From contig JAJEKV010000022.1 of assembly GCA_021234155.1 (NCBI GenBank), forward strand, positions 8,806,934 through 8,870,933: a stretch of DNA of 64,000 nucleotides. The letters are read 5' to 3'. Every line of letters begins with the position of its first letter. Within the stretch, counting starts at the first letter, position 1. Under the pieces are notes generated by a model. The model ran no database searches and was not told where the DNA came from. It saw only the letters and a program-made list of their open reading frames with translations. The position numbers were made by a program, and so were the translations under genes. This document shows, in pieces, positions 1 through 10,432 of this stretch. This stretch comes from Isoetes taiwanensis. Lineage: Eukaryota > Streptophyta > Lycopodiopsida > Isoetales > Isoetaceae.

Positions 1-1030
1 AACCTGGAGCATAATGCTGGAACAAAACATAGGCCCCTCCCATACGTGCCACTCCATGCGAGACCAACTGCTCCACCGTGGCCTCAGAATCAACCATAAT
101 AAGAAAAAAATTATTACCCAGAGACTTCAGGGTCACATATGGAGGCAACCCCAGCCTCTTAAACTGAGCCCGTAGCCAGTACCCAAGCCTCTGCATATCC
201 AAAAAGGCCCCAGTGAAATGGCCTAACACCGAAGATGCAACCAAATTCTCTGTATACTGCACATGCCTCTGGTGATTTCTACAACAGGAGGTGATGATTT
301 AAGAATTGCTGCAAATCCTTCTTGTTATTCTGCTCTAAGATAAGCAGTGTCTCTGTCACCCTAGAACTTTTCTCTGCACTTTCTGCTTGCAACGGTTGCC
401 TAATCCAATCAGAAAACTTAGGCCTAGAAAGACGGGCAACAATGTCATTACCTTTCCATGCATGAGGAGCTGGGGCTCGTGGTGGTTGAGGCATCACCTC
501 TGGGGAACATACCCGAAAGGGGTCTTCTGGCAGCAAACCACCATTCTCACCAACCAAAGATGGCAAAGTTACAGACTCCAAAGGTGGCATTGAGCTGGGC
601 ACCACCTCTCTCCATCCTCTCCGAATTTCCAGAAGCCAGCTCATGGGAATCCACCGGATGCCTACTGGATATGTCCTGGCTAAGACTTGGCTCTTGAAGA
701 TCCAGCGCCAAGCTGATGCAGCTTTTGGATATGTCCTTGCCTCCTTTCTTTCCTCTCACAGCATCTCTAACATGAATCCCTGGCCCAGCCTTCTCCAGGC
801 CCAAAATCGGTGCAGAATTCCCCGCCATCACCATATTCAGGGGTTTACAGCAGGAGGCCACAACAGGGATATCAAAACCGGCCGCAAAACACAGCAATAA
901 CCAAAGAAAAATATGTGCAAGAAGAAGAAACACTGAAAGAGCTTTCCAACGAACTAAAAATCGCTGAAAACGGAGTCCGGATGCAGAAGTTATGAAGGAT
1001 TCACCAAGCCACCGCGGCCGCCGTCACCAT
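1..1030 (-). pseudogene. LINE (L1-type) ORF1 fragment, DUF4283-like, broken
   Basis: Read on the minus strand, bases 230 to 1 give a stretch resembling the DUF4283 domain of plant L1-type ORF1 proteins, with phrases such as FTGAFLDMQRLGYWLRAQF and PPYVTLKSLGNNFFLIMVD. In the family this RNA-binding nucleocapsid-like protein precedes an endonuclease/reverse transcriptase ORF. Upstream in the same direction the reading frame jumps (open pieces 279-644 and 547-933) and stops intervene, so the gene is decayed. A GC-rich patch near 1008-1040 (minus-strand ATG followed by an Ala-rich start) may be the original N-terminus. The element continues off the left edge of the window. The LINE assignment is fairly secure; the exact start is not. 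Confidence 0.65.
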
Positions 1031-1336
1031 GGCGCCCATCTGAGCGCCTCATGATTCTTGCTCCCTTCTTGGGATGATCTTGTCACCAAGTTTTTAGACA
1101 GGTCTTCGAGATTTCCTAAGCTTTGAATTGTCTGCCTTCAATATGGCAATGTTATCCCACTCGAATTCAGCGTAGCTAATAATTTATTCAATGATCCAGA
1201 CCTCCATTTTGCTGCAAATCTCTATTTACAAAAAAGTTTACTTCCCAGTCCCTCTAAAATCAAAAAGTAAGAAATAAAACTATCTCCAAAGGCTAGTTCC
1301 ATTCATATGTAAGGATGGTAAATCTAGGTGCAACAC
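1031..1336. repeat. Repeat flank, paralogous to 17.0-17.2 kb
   Basis: No gene is visible. Bases about 1255-1340 (aaacaaaactatctc...gtgcaacacta) resemble 17,100-17,190, and the sequence resuming at 8593 resembles what follows there. The flank is therefore one repeat family interrupted by the transposon at 1341-8588. Confidence 0.5.
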
Positions 1337-1340
1337 TAAC

Positions 1341-1367
1341 GGGTCTAAGCACAATATTGGGGGGCAA
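1341..1367 (+). repeat. Left terminal inverted repeat of the 1.3-8.6 kb transposon
   Basis: 27 bp identical to the complement of 8562-8588. It is followed by C-rich and T-rich runs (1386-1460) mirrored by the C-rich stretch at 8527-8542 near the right end. Confidence 0.85.
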
Positions 1368-2088
1368 AAATGCGCATGGCAAGCACCCCTTCAGCACCCC
1401 CCTAAAGAAGTTTTTTTCCCTCTTTTTTTTTTTTCCCCCCCCCCGCCTTTTTTTTTTTTCAATTGTGTTCTTGCTTTACCCTAAAATCCTTTTGGCACAT
1501 TTTTTGCGTGAAAGCCGGACCTATGATTTCATGCTATGATTTGAGGCCGAGCTATGATCTTTTCTTTGCCAATGAATCACCGGTACTTTATCATAATTGC
1601 CATGCCTGCTCTGATGTTGCCGCTGGGTACAAATCCTGTAGAGGTTTTATTTGAAGATCGGCGTCTCGGCAAAGAACCAAGCAAGCCGCCTACCATACAA
1701 GAGGTAAAAATCCATGTCTCTGTTTTGTTCTTTTTTTAATTTGAATCGCCTAACTTTTCTCGATGCTTGCTTTGCAGATGAGGAAAAGCTTACATGATCC
1801 AGCCGGTTTGTAGAATATCGTGGCTTGTGCAATGAGGGCAAGGATCCAAGCACTATAACTTGGGCGGATTGCACCGTGGGTGATTTCTTGATGCTTGGAA
1901 CACGGAAGTGAAGAAAGACAACAAGATAAAAGTATCAGCAATTAGGCCAGAGTTTGAACATCGCCTCAAGGATTTAATTAATGGGTTTATCAAGATGGTT
2001 TGAAAAACAATGAGGCGAACTATTTTTGCCCGTGCATTAAACTTGGCGAAGACACTAGAAGAGCTTTGAATCGAACCCAAGTAAGTAT

Positions 2089-2944
2089 TTGTTGGATTGG
2101 GCTACCTTTGCTTTTGAAAGAATTGAGATTTCAAATAGGAACAAAAGGCATAAAACAGATCAAGTAGACACTACTTTGGAGAATATTAATATGGGTGTCT
2201 CTTATTTAGAAGCTGAATATTTAGCTTTTGAAGATTCCATCAAGTCTCTGCAGCAGCAAATCAAAGAGGTTGAAATTGAGAAAATTAGAAATGAGGGCTT
2301 GCTTGCAGGTTTTGATGAGGCTGCAACCTCTGTTTCCAAGAGTATTAAAATTGTTAAACGTGATATTCAGCTTATGGTTGAAGACTTTCCAGATGAGGAA
2401 ATTGGTATTGCTAAGCTTTGTGATGATGAATCTAAGCTTGGTTTGTCTTTGCTCACAATTTTGAAAAGGAAAAAACAGGCTGACAACAGTAAAGCAATGG
2501 AGGAGAAGTTATCAGGTTTGAACAATGCCTTGCAGGCCAGAATGTTGGATTTTTCTGAATACAAAGAGAAGGCTAAACATTTGCAGCACCTACGTGAGCA
2601 CTATGCTAGCGAAAGCATTATTAGACCGAGTTACGTAAGTTGACAAAGTGATTAATCTTGTTTCTGGTTGTCAAGTATGTGGGTTTGAATTCAATCCAGA
2701 TTATACATTTAGTGTTGAATTAAAATGTGGACACAAGTATCACTTGTTTTGTTTCCAAGTTTGTATGGAGAACCTTCTTTGCATAGTTTGCAAGAGTGAA
2801 GTGCCTACAGAATTATATGTTGAGCTTGGTTACCTGGATTCCTTACCTACCAACAAGTGTAAGGAAGAACTTGTTGCTCATGAAGAAGATGATGAAGACA
2901 TCGAGGAAGATCAAGTCTCCGAACCCCGAACCCGCGGAAGGTGA
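2089..2944 (+). CDS. Transposon accessory protein: coiled coil plus RING-H2 finger
   Basis: The first open stretch (2089-2643) codes for a charged, Leu-rich, probably coiled-coil segment of about 180 residues. The second (2648-2944) contains a RING-H2 pattern: C-x2-C (CQVC), then C-x-H-x2-H-x2-C (CGHKYHLFC) and C-x2-C (CIVC), followed by an acidic tail. RING fingers usually act as E3 ubiquitin ligases; what this one would target is unknown. The two parts are in different frames, and a perfect donor-like GTAAGT sits at the junction (about 2635), but an intron of a few bases is impossible, so either a frameshift or a more complex splice joins them. Upstream exons may begin near 1560-1800. The gene is inside the terminal repeats, so it probably travels with the transposon. 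I do not recognise a named homologue. Confidence 0.55.
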
Positions 2945-4140
2945 AGAGACGATGTAACAAGGTCTATGACATCACCCAAGAAAGGTTAGTATGTAGATAA
3001 ATGTCTTTATTAATTGCGGTTTATAAATCTTACAGTACCTTGTGTTTTTTTGCGATTCTTTGCCAAGAGGAAAAGGAAGGGAGAAGAACATGCTAATATT
3101 GGACACGCTAAGGATCAAACAGTCCAGGGGATTTTTGAGGTTGAACCTGCACCAATAGTAATAGAATCCTTACCAATTCTGCGTAAGAAGGTGGACAAAA
3201 AGAAACTCCCTAATGTTCGTAAAAGGTAGACCTAGGAAATGGAATGCACGTGAGCATATACCGCGGTTTACGGTGAGTGCATATACTAGTTATAAAATAA
3301 TGTCATTCATGTTTGTATTTTTAACTTACTTACCTTCTGAGATAAGCCAAAGAGTACAAAGAAGGCTGGACCAAAAGGTAAGCGACAAGAGGTTACCAAG
3401 AAAAAAATGTGGGGAGAATACACCAAAGGATTCTTTGAAGAACCTACAACAGATGCTCCCTCGGGTATACATGTGCTACATTTCATTTCAAAGAATGATG
3501 TGTTACTAAATTGCAGACTACTAATTATCATTTTCTTTGTTAGATGATACTTTAAGCAACCAAGCCGAGTCCTTCAACTCTAGCCGTTGCAAATTTGTGG
3601 TTTGAACCAAAGGCATCTCGATGCCCCTTTAATCTGCAAAGACCTTTTGAAGCCCTCAGAATCTGCGGCACCTCTAGTTCCGGCACCTTTTGAAGCCCCC
3701 AGAATCGCGGCATCTTCTTCTCAAGCCCACAGAATGCGGCACCTCTAGTTCCGGCACCTTTTTGAAGCCCCCAGAATCTGCGGCAAGACCTTCGAAGCCC
3801 CTCAGAATCGCGCGGCACCTCTAGTTCCAAACCTTTTATTTCAAAGACGGTGGAAGCCAATATTCCTACAAAGTCGCGGGGCTCCTTCATTTGAATCTCC
3901 TCATGTTCCTCTCGGTTGTAATACCATTAGTTGAAGCCCCTTCAGCTCAAGCACCTCAATTCCATCTCTACCGTTTCTGTCCCAAGTTGCGATATCTTCA
4001 ATTCCATCTGGCCCAAAGATGCTTGATGCTCGTGATGATGATGGTGATGAAGAAGCCATGACACCGAACAGGTTTGTTAAACATAAGAAGATCTCTTTAC
4101 ACTTGCCAGGTTTGTAACTTATTGATATTTGCAACTTGCC
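2945..4140 (+). CDS. Probable further exons of the accessory gene, including a Pro/Ala-rich repeat region
   Basis: Short open stretches follow the RING segment: 3014-3229 (KRKRKGEEHANIGHAKD..., basic) and 3213-3509, with possible GT and AG borders between them. From about 3590 to 3890 the plus strand reads as degenerate repeats of a motif like APLVPAPFEAP, with frame breaks. From 3900 to 4065 an acidic Asp/Glu stretch (DDDGDEEA) may be the C-terminus. Composition and position suggest a disordered tail of the same transposon-borne protein, but exon borders cannot be settled by eye. Confidence 0.3.
3630..3840. repeat. About 45-bp direct repeats in the accessory gene
   Basis: Several diverged copies of a unit containing gcggcacctctagttccggcac and tttgaagcccccagaat. 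They would encode a Pro/Ala-rich repeated peptide in one frame; indels between units shift the frame. Confidence 0.6.
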
Positions 4141-4555
4141 AGGTTTGTAACTTTGTATGTTAATTCAGTTTCATGTTACTATTATGCAGAGTGAAGATCC
4201 CTTTTCAAATGACATGAACTACAATGTTTATTTTGTACAGGATGAATGTCAAACCATTGACACGATGTCAATGTTTTTGCACTGCCTATTTTGTAAAGGC
4301 AGCAATTTTGAACCTCTCACAATGTAAATGCCTTTCAAATGAATGAAATATTTATGGTTGTCAAACTTGTGAGCATTTTTTGTATGAATATGTGGTTTGC
4401 AGTCTTGTTTATGAAAATGTGGTTTGCAACAGGTTAATTGTACTGAAGCTTTGAGAGCTAGCAATACTTGAATATGGAATATTTGAAAATGCAATTAAAA
4501 CTTTACACAAACACAAACACAAAGAAGACAATAGAAACAGACAACTTATTGTCTT
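4141..4555. other. AT-rich spacer inside the transposon
   Basis: No supported gene. It probably holds the 3' untranslated region of the plus-strand gene, with short direct repeats (cttgccaggtttgtaact at 4105 and 4136). Confidence 0.35.
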
Positions 4556-4830
4556 CAATACAAAAACACAAGTTATTGAACTTGAAATAATACAAGTTAT
4601 TGAACTCAAAAACAAGTTATTGAACTCGAAATAATACTGGTTATTGAACTCAAAAACAAGTTATTGAACTCGAAATAATACAAGTTATTGAACTCAAAAA
4701 CAAGTTATTGAACTCGAAATAATACAAGTTATTGAACTCGAAATAATACAAGTTATTGAACACAAGTTATTGAACACAAGTCAAAAACACAAGTTATTGA
4801 ACTCAAATAGAAAAACACAAGTTATTTCAC
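4556..4830. repeat. Minisatellite, unit about 24 bp (acaagttattgaactc + aaataata/aaaaac)
   Basis: About ten tandem, slightly diverged units of acaagttattgaactcgaaa occupy this stretch between the two converging genes of the transposon. No coding potential. Confidence 0.8.
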
Positions 4831-5004
4831 TTCATGAAATGATGAAGACACTTAAACATTAACTACCAACACTTGTAAAATTTCATTACTTAAACATTTG
4901 TTCAATTCATACAGCTGTTCCATACAGGCAGTTGACAATCCGGGCACCCAACAAGAAAAACAATAGAAAAAAGACACTTGATCAACCAGATTCACTTGAT
5001 ATTA

Positions 5005-5110
5005 AAACAAGGCTATTACATGCCCAAATTTACAATGTTATATTAAGGCTGTTACATGCCCAAGTTTACAAGGCTGTTACATGCCCAAGTTTACAATGTT
5101 ATATTAACAT
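5005..5110. repeat. Short direct repeats (ggctgttacatgcccaagtttacaa)
   Basis: Three to four copies of a 20-35-bp unit at about 5010, 5047 and 5070. They sit at the 3' side of the minus-strand transposase gene, probably in its 3' untranslated region. Confidence 0.6.
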
Positions 5111-5320
5111 TTATGCATGGATTCACTTCACTGCATCAACCCTCCTCTGTACTGGGGCTGGCAGCGAGTGCCTCGGATGAGGGAGGAGGCAAATACTCAA
5201 TAATCTGCTCATGTACATCGTCTGAGAGGCAGAACACACCCTTCTCACCATGTGCAGCCTGCAATTCAACCTTTGCACAAACTACAAGGTGTGTATAGCA
5301 AGTTACATCAGGCATATTGT

Positions 5321-8300
5321 CTAACAGCTCATACTTACCATCTCCGATGAACTTGTAATATTTACCTGATAAGACAACCTCCTGCCTGTTGAACTTAGAG
5401 CCCCATCCTTAAATGCATGCTGGACAATGTGTTTAGGTTCAGTGCACTTGATTATCCAGAAATCCACATTCTCATCATTTCCTTCCTCTGCATTCACAAC
5501 AAAGTTATCACCTACTTCAACCATTTACGCTTTCCATTGATTGTCCCCCTCATACTTGTACATGGTGGGCCGGGTGATTCCTGCTCAAAACCATAGGAAT
5601 CAGGGGTTGACAATGAATAATCTCCAAGCCGAGATGCATGTCTACATTTAGACCATAATTCTCTCAACAAAATCTGCAAAAGCATGATAGATGCCTATGT
5701 GCCATTTCAGTTGGCTTTCGTCTTGGCGATGAAAGGCCTAATTGTGTGAATCTTTTTTGTACCTGCTAAAGTATCACATTCATATGGCAAATCTCTGTTC
5801 ACATCACCCAACTTAACAAGCCAGAAGAACCTAAAATAAACGGTTGTGGGTGTAAGAAATAATTTCAATATTAAATGACTCAACACTATGGAATAAAACT
5901 AATACCTTTGTATGTTGCAGTCCTTTGAAGTTTGTTTGCAGTCCTTTGAAGTTTGTTTGCAGCTGAAATAGGAATTGAGAAAGTTGACAACATCTTCAGA
6001 ATTCCTTAAGGGTGTGCTGTCCCTTTTAAGCATTTCACTCGTCAATATTCTTTTGATGACAGCTCCAGCCCCGTCATGCTCCCCTTTACCATGTGATGTA
6101 GCAAAGAAGTTCCACTGCAACTTAATCCCCTTGAGCTTGTAGAATCTTCCCAAGAAGTAGAAAGCTCTAGAAGATTTGAACTGTGCGGCACATCCGTCAG
6201 ACCAGAACACATGTTTTGCCAAATTAACTCCCCTGCTCAACAAAAACTCGTGATGGTTTTGCAAACAATGCTGGACAAATAAACTGTCATGTTTCTTATC
6301 GTCCGATATATAGAAATGTGTCTCTTTCACTATTTTTCTGTCACCAATTTTGATGTGTGGGATTTCAGATTCTTGGGCATGTCTGTAAGTGATATGAACT
6401 AGGATGGAACATTGGTCATTATGCCAATGCATACTTTGGATTTCCTGTTGAACTTTAAAGGAGAAATTCTCGGCAAAATCTATAACAGAAACCACAGTAC
6501 CTTTTGGAAATGTTTGAAGACAATTTTTAAATTGTTCTGCTTGCCACCTAGCTGTGTAATTATGTGGAATGAACTGCTTCATGACAGATTCAGCATGAGA
6601 CATGAATTCTTTCAATGTTGTTGTTTTGTAGACTAGCCTCATGATATCCTTGGTCTTCTCTTTGATGGAGCCATCCTTTCCCACATTCCTTTTTATTGTC
6701 TCTTTAACCTGCAGCAGTCTCAGATTCATAGTTTCAGATTTAGTTTAAATAAGTTACATGTCATTACAAATATTGAATACAAGTGCAAAAAGAATGTACA
6801 TACCTTCTCAAAGTTCTTCCAATCGATTGTCCGAATAGCGCTCTTCTCCCTTGAACATCTTTTGAATTTTCTTATTCCACATGAGCTGCAATCAAGTTGT
6901 AGACAATTTGCTTTGTGCCAAAGATCCTCATCTGCCTTAGAACATACCGTTGACCTCCATAATTCACTAACACTATTGAAAGTCTTCTCCTTTGCTTCAC
7001 AAAGATCTCCAGCACCACAAATTGAACACTTGCACTTACAATTTGTTCCATGTGTGTTCATGTCTCTTCTAATTCTATTCAATGCCTGTCTCACAAATTC
7101 CATCTTCATGTGATAAATGCACATGCATGTTTCACGATCTTTTAGTCTCCTAACAAACAAAGGTTTCAAGCACTCAAACCTTCTCAAACCTACTTTGATG
7201 TCAGGATTCTGTTTCTGAAACTTTTTGTAGAAGACAACCTGCACGTCAAGCCAACACAAAAAAACTTTTATAACATTTACACTTCAACAAATATGTCTGA
7301 TCTTCAAATGTGGCAGTAAATTGACAATTCTAGGAACTTCTAAACTAATATCCCTAACCTGAGATTCTTCCAAAAAGTGGATGGGATGCAACCTATATGG
7401 CTTGAAATTCTTGACTCCTTCAGAGGTTCTCCTAAGCTTCACAACTTGTTTCTTGTTCGGAGATACTCTTGTGTTACAAACCCAGTAACTATATATCTTC
7501 TCTCGATCTTTAAAAGAGAGCTTGTCACTTCTATCCTTTCTCTTAAACATGGACCAGGGCCCACCAATTGCAGCTGCTTTCCTCTTGTCCAAAGCAGCAT
7601 ACACAGTCCTTCTCTTTATGTTTAAAGTCTTTGCAACTCCAGACTTATTGCTAGCATTATTAACAGCCATTACAAGAGTAGATGACCTCGCTTGTGTCAT
7701 ATCCTGGTTCCTTCTTAGCTTGTTAGTTTGAAGACTGCTCTTCACATTATCAACAACTTGCCTAACTGCAAACAATTCCTTGTGTCCCATTATGCCAATT
7801 TCAGGCAATCCCTGACCTGTTCTTGCCAATATTTCATCCCTATCATCTTGAAATAAATTCTTGCATACACTATGAATATTATCCAGAATACCTTTTGCCA
7901 ACTTTTGTTTGGTTCGAGTGGCCAATCTGTGAGGACTGGATGCAGATTCAAGTGCTAATCTTTCTGCTCTTCTTTTCCTCTGCATCCTTCTTTTGGCAGA
8001 CATTATTTTCCTGCAAGCTGTATTTGGTGAGATACATTTGCATTTCACTTGAATACATGGACAACATGATTATGGCCGCCAGGACTTTCTTTTCGCGTTG
8101 CCCGCCAGGACTTTCTTTTGCAATTCTGAGGAAACTACATGATCACAAGGAAGAACTGAAGGTTGCTCTCCTAAAATTGAAAATTCTTTTCCAACCACAA
8201 CACTCGATGCCCCAAATTCTTGTAACAAGATTTCTGGTACATCAGCTTCAAGATCGAATCCCAGCTCTTTTGCTATAAGTTCCGGATCTGAATCCCCAAA

Positions 8301-8342
8301 CTTTGCTTGAAATTCGGCAGCATACCGCTCAACCAAATCCAT
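5321..8342 (-). CDS. Multi-exon DDE-type transposase (Sola-like, family uncertain)
   Basis: Likely start ATG at 8342. In order: an N-terminal exon (8342-8070); a basic exon (to about 7340) with a helix-turn-helix-like segment around SGVAKTLNIKRRTVYAAL; a Cys/His-rich exon (7225-6810) with TCMCIYH, CKCSICGAG and CSSCGIRKFKRC; and a catalytic exon (6708-5903) with VIDFAENFSF, HFYISDDKKHDSLF, VFWSDGCAAQFKS and FFATSHGKGEHDGAGAVIKR. A small exon follows (about 5831-5766, FFWLVKLGDVNRDLPYEC), then a last exon containing NVDFWIIKCTEP (about 5685-5321). Borders such as AAG|gtatgt near 6803, ctgcag| near 6709 and tattttag| near 5832 support the splicing. The DFAEN, SDG and HDG aspartates are my candidate catalytic residues. 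The protein would cut and rejoin DNA at the element's terminal repeats. The last two exons are less certain. Confidence 0.7.
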
Positions 8343-8561
8343 CTGTTCTTGAAAAAAAAGAAGGAAAGATAATACAGCAAATGCAAACTGGAATTTGGAG
8401 GGATAGCCACATTTTGGGAAGAGATTCTTGGCGGGCTACCGATCTCTCCTTAATTTGCTCGAGTTTTTTCGCGCTCGATGCTGTTCTTCGTTAATGGACC
8501 CTAAAATTAGGAAAAAAGGCATAAAGCACCCCCCCAGCACCCTATGTCGGCGACAAAAAAA

Positions 8562-8588
8562 TTGCCCCCCAATATTGTGCTTAGACCC
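8562..8588 (-). repeat. Right terminal inverted repeat of the 1.3-8.6 kb transposon
   Basis: Exact inverted copy of 1341-1367, followed directly by TAAC, the second copy of the target duplication. Confidence 0.85.
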
Positions 8589-8592
8589 TAAC

Positions 8593-8734
8593 TCCAACTT
8601 TTGTATGAGATTGCTGGGCTCTCCAAGCTCTTCTTATTCTAGAGTCTTGTATTGCAGTTCATGCCTCCATAATGTCCACTCTCAATGTTGTGTATAAGGG
8701 TTGCCATAACATAAACCATGAACACACAACTAAA
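8593..8734. other. Repeat flank right of the transposon
   Basis: Continues the interrupted repeat: cagttcatgcctccataatgtc resembles 17,022-17,045 and tgttgtgtataagggttgccataac resembles 17,050-17,075. No gene. Confidence 0.45.
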
Positions 8735-9118
8735 ACTAACATAAACCATTGACACACAACTAACATTATTATACAGTATACAAAAACTTGTACATGCATA
8801 CCCCACAAACGAGGATCGCTATTATGTACAAAATTAACACCATTACTACAATCTCTCAAACCTTATAGTATTTTGCAAACTTTAATATACAGTATACAAA
8901 AACTTGTACATGCATACCCCACAAACGAGGATCGCGATGCACGGTCCAGATCTTGGAATAAAGGGCAAATATGTCCATCTGACAGCTCTCGTTGCCCGAA
9001 GTAACCCCCCGTGTGAATATGCACCCAAATCAAAGGGGGTTTAAGGGGGGTTTTAATTTAAAATGCAATGGTTTGTGTTAATAATGTTAGTTGTGTGTTA
9101 ATGGTTTATGTTAACTAA
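8735..9118. repeat. Fold-back repeat with internal direct repeats
   Basis: About 38 bp at 8735-8772 (ctaacataaaccattgacac...) is nearly the inverted copy of 9079-9118 (gtgtgttaatggtttatgtt). Between the arms, atacagtatacaaaaacttg with its following bases occurs twice (8771-8815 and 8889-8933). It looks like a small non-autonomous element or a decayed hairpin repeat; no gene. Confidence 0.65.
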
Positions 9119-9334
9119 AAAAATTTTTGGCCCCTTCGGGGCACTAAGGATAGTGTAGGGGTGTAGATATAGACATTATCTAATACTCTAATAATGGATG
9201 GTATATCATAGCCTCACAAATCTAACAAACTAGAGGTGCTCAAATTATAGAAACAAAAACATTGCATAGAATTAGACATATAATATTATACCAATACCAA
9301 TATTAATACATGAGGTAGCATCAAAAGTTTGTAC
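9119..9334. other. Spacer, no gene seen
   Basis: AT-rich, possibly the 3' untranslated region of the minus-strand ORF beginning at 9898. Confidence 0.3.
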
Positions 9335-9898
9335 TTAATGATTTCTTCTAAACGTAGATGTGAATGCATATTCAAAAATCCTCGCTTCAAATTGCAGCTC
9401 CTCCTCAACCTGTTCTTGATCCTCAAATGTCCGTAACAAAAGCTCTTTAAAACTACGACTCATGCCACGTTCAGGCATTTTGGGAGGTTCCCGTGGCAAA
9501 CCATCTTTTTCCCATTCTTTTTGAGGCTGATACCAGCTATTATTGGTTGCAATATAGTCATCACTCTTCCAGCTATTGTCCAGCCAGTCCTCCCACTCTG
9601 TGCTATCTGGATGAATCTCACTTTCCTGATATTCACGGAGCTCATTTAAAGCATCATTCTTTCGTTTCCATGCAGCAAATGCCTTGTCATCTGCAAGCAT
9701 GCTGTCTATCTCATCCATTGTTTCCTGGCTAGGAGATTCCTTTTCAGAATCTTCAGATTTGCTGCCATCAAAAGCATCATCTAATGGATGTCTTCCATAG
9801 AGATTAGATTGAATAACTGAGATTAGATTGAATAACTGCTTCCACCAACTCCCCTTGGGGCGTTGAGTATAAGATCTGAAGTCAAATTGCTCTTCCAT
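9335..9898 (-). CDS. Orphan acidic/aromatic protein or exon, 187 residues
   Basis: An open frame from ATG 9898 to TAA near 9335. The protein is acidic (SEDSEKESPSQETMDEIDSM), Trp-rich in the middle (WEDWLDNSWKSDD, WYQPQKEWEKDGLP) and ends with a Glu-rich helix-like segment (EDQEQVEEELQFEARIF). There is no clear signal peptide or membrane segment. It looks like real coding sequence rather than chance because of its low-complexity-free, amphipathic composition, but I do not recognise the family; it could be a captured or surviving exon of a host gene. A 17-bp tandem duplication (gattagattgaataact, about 9805-9838) lies inside the frame and adds residues without breaking it. No promoter is obvious upstream. 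Confidence 0.45.
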   Translation of the reverse strand: MEEQFDFRSYTQRPKGSWWKQLFNLISVIQSNLYGRHPLDDAFDGSKSEDSEKESPSQETMDEIDSMLADDKAFAAWKRKNDALNELREYQESEIHPDSTEWEDWLDNSWKSDDYIATNNSWYQPQKEWEKDGLPREPPKMPERGMSRSFKELLLRTFEDQEQVEEELQFEARIFEYAFTSTFRRNH

Positions 9899-10403
9899 TT
9901 TAGTATCGGATGATTCTCTGGTCCGTTAGAATAGTTAAACTTAGCAATGTCCTTCATGTGTGTATCAGAAAATATCTGACAAAGACCAATATCAGCAAAT
10001 GAGACCAGAAGTTTGTATGGACTGCTTGCAATGTTGGCCCAAAACGCATACCTCTTTCACGATTTCAAAGGTCCGGGTTCCAGAACGAAGCATTGTAGAG
10101 CAGATAAAAACAGAGGCGGCAATTTTATGAGGAAAAAGCTCCATGACATACAAACATCTAGAACCAAGTAAATAATACGCATCCTATAACAGTAACAAAA
10201 CCTTCCTTAGAGCATCGATCTCCTGTACCTAGGAAACACAGTAGCATGGCAGACAATTTTGAGACGAAAGCAAGAGCTTAGAAACTCACCAGAGTCGTAT
10301 ATTGTAACAATGTAACGAGATACCTTATCCACACAGTAGCTCATAGAATCAGGCAGATTGATTTCCTCCGTTATGAACAAAGCTTAGTGTAAACCATTTA
10401 CTA
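9899..10403. other. Spacer, no gene seen
   Basis: No supported gene. The fragment may contain introns of the ORF at 9335-9898. Confidence 0.3.
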
Positions 10404-10432
10404 CTAGAAACGTGTGCCCGGCGATGCCGGGC
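10404..10432 (-). mobile_element. Helitron-type 3' terminus (copy 1)
   Basis: On the minus strand, a hairpin with GC-rich stem (GCCCGGC...GCCGGGC, 10416-10432) is followed 8 bases later by CTAG (10407-10404) and then T in the flank (the plus strand shows A at 10403). This is the diagnostic Helitron 3' end (hairpin, then CTRR, insertion between A and T). Two further copies are at 44787 and 49710. Confidence 0.75.

Larger units (their letters stand above)
1341..8588. mobile_element. 7.2-kb DNA transposon with 27-bp TIRs and TAAC target duplication (Sola-like?)
   Basis: Perfect 27-bp terminal inverted repeats begin GGGTCTAAGCACAATATTGG (1341-1367 and the complement of 8562-8588). TAAC flanks both sides (1337-1340 and 8589-8592), a 4-bp target duplication. 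The related repeat at 17.0-17.2 kb lacks the element at the corresponding point, supporting the borders. Inside are a minus-strand multi-exon DDE-type transposase gene (about 8342-5321) and a plus-strand gene region (about 2089-4140) coding for a coiled-coil and RING-H2 protein. A 4-bp target duplication together with a DFAEN/SDGCAAQF-type transposase suggests the Sola superfamily, but this assignment is from memory and uncertain. The element looks potentially autonomous, apart from a frame problem in the accessory gene. Confidence 0.8.

Noticed and set aside
1647-2080. Minus-strand frames opposite the accessory gene
   Set aside because: Short, overlapping, no motifs; the plus strand carries the coiled-coil and RING frames.
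4556-4830. CRISPR array
   Set aside because: Units are contiguous without unique spacers, in a eukaryotic context.
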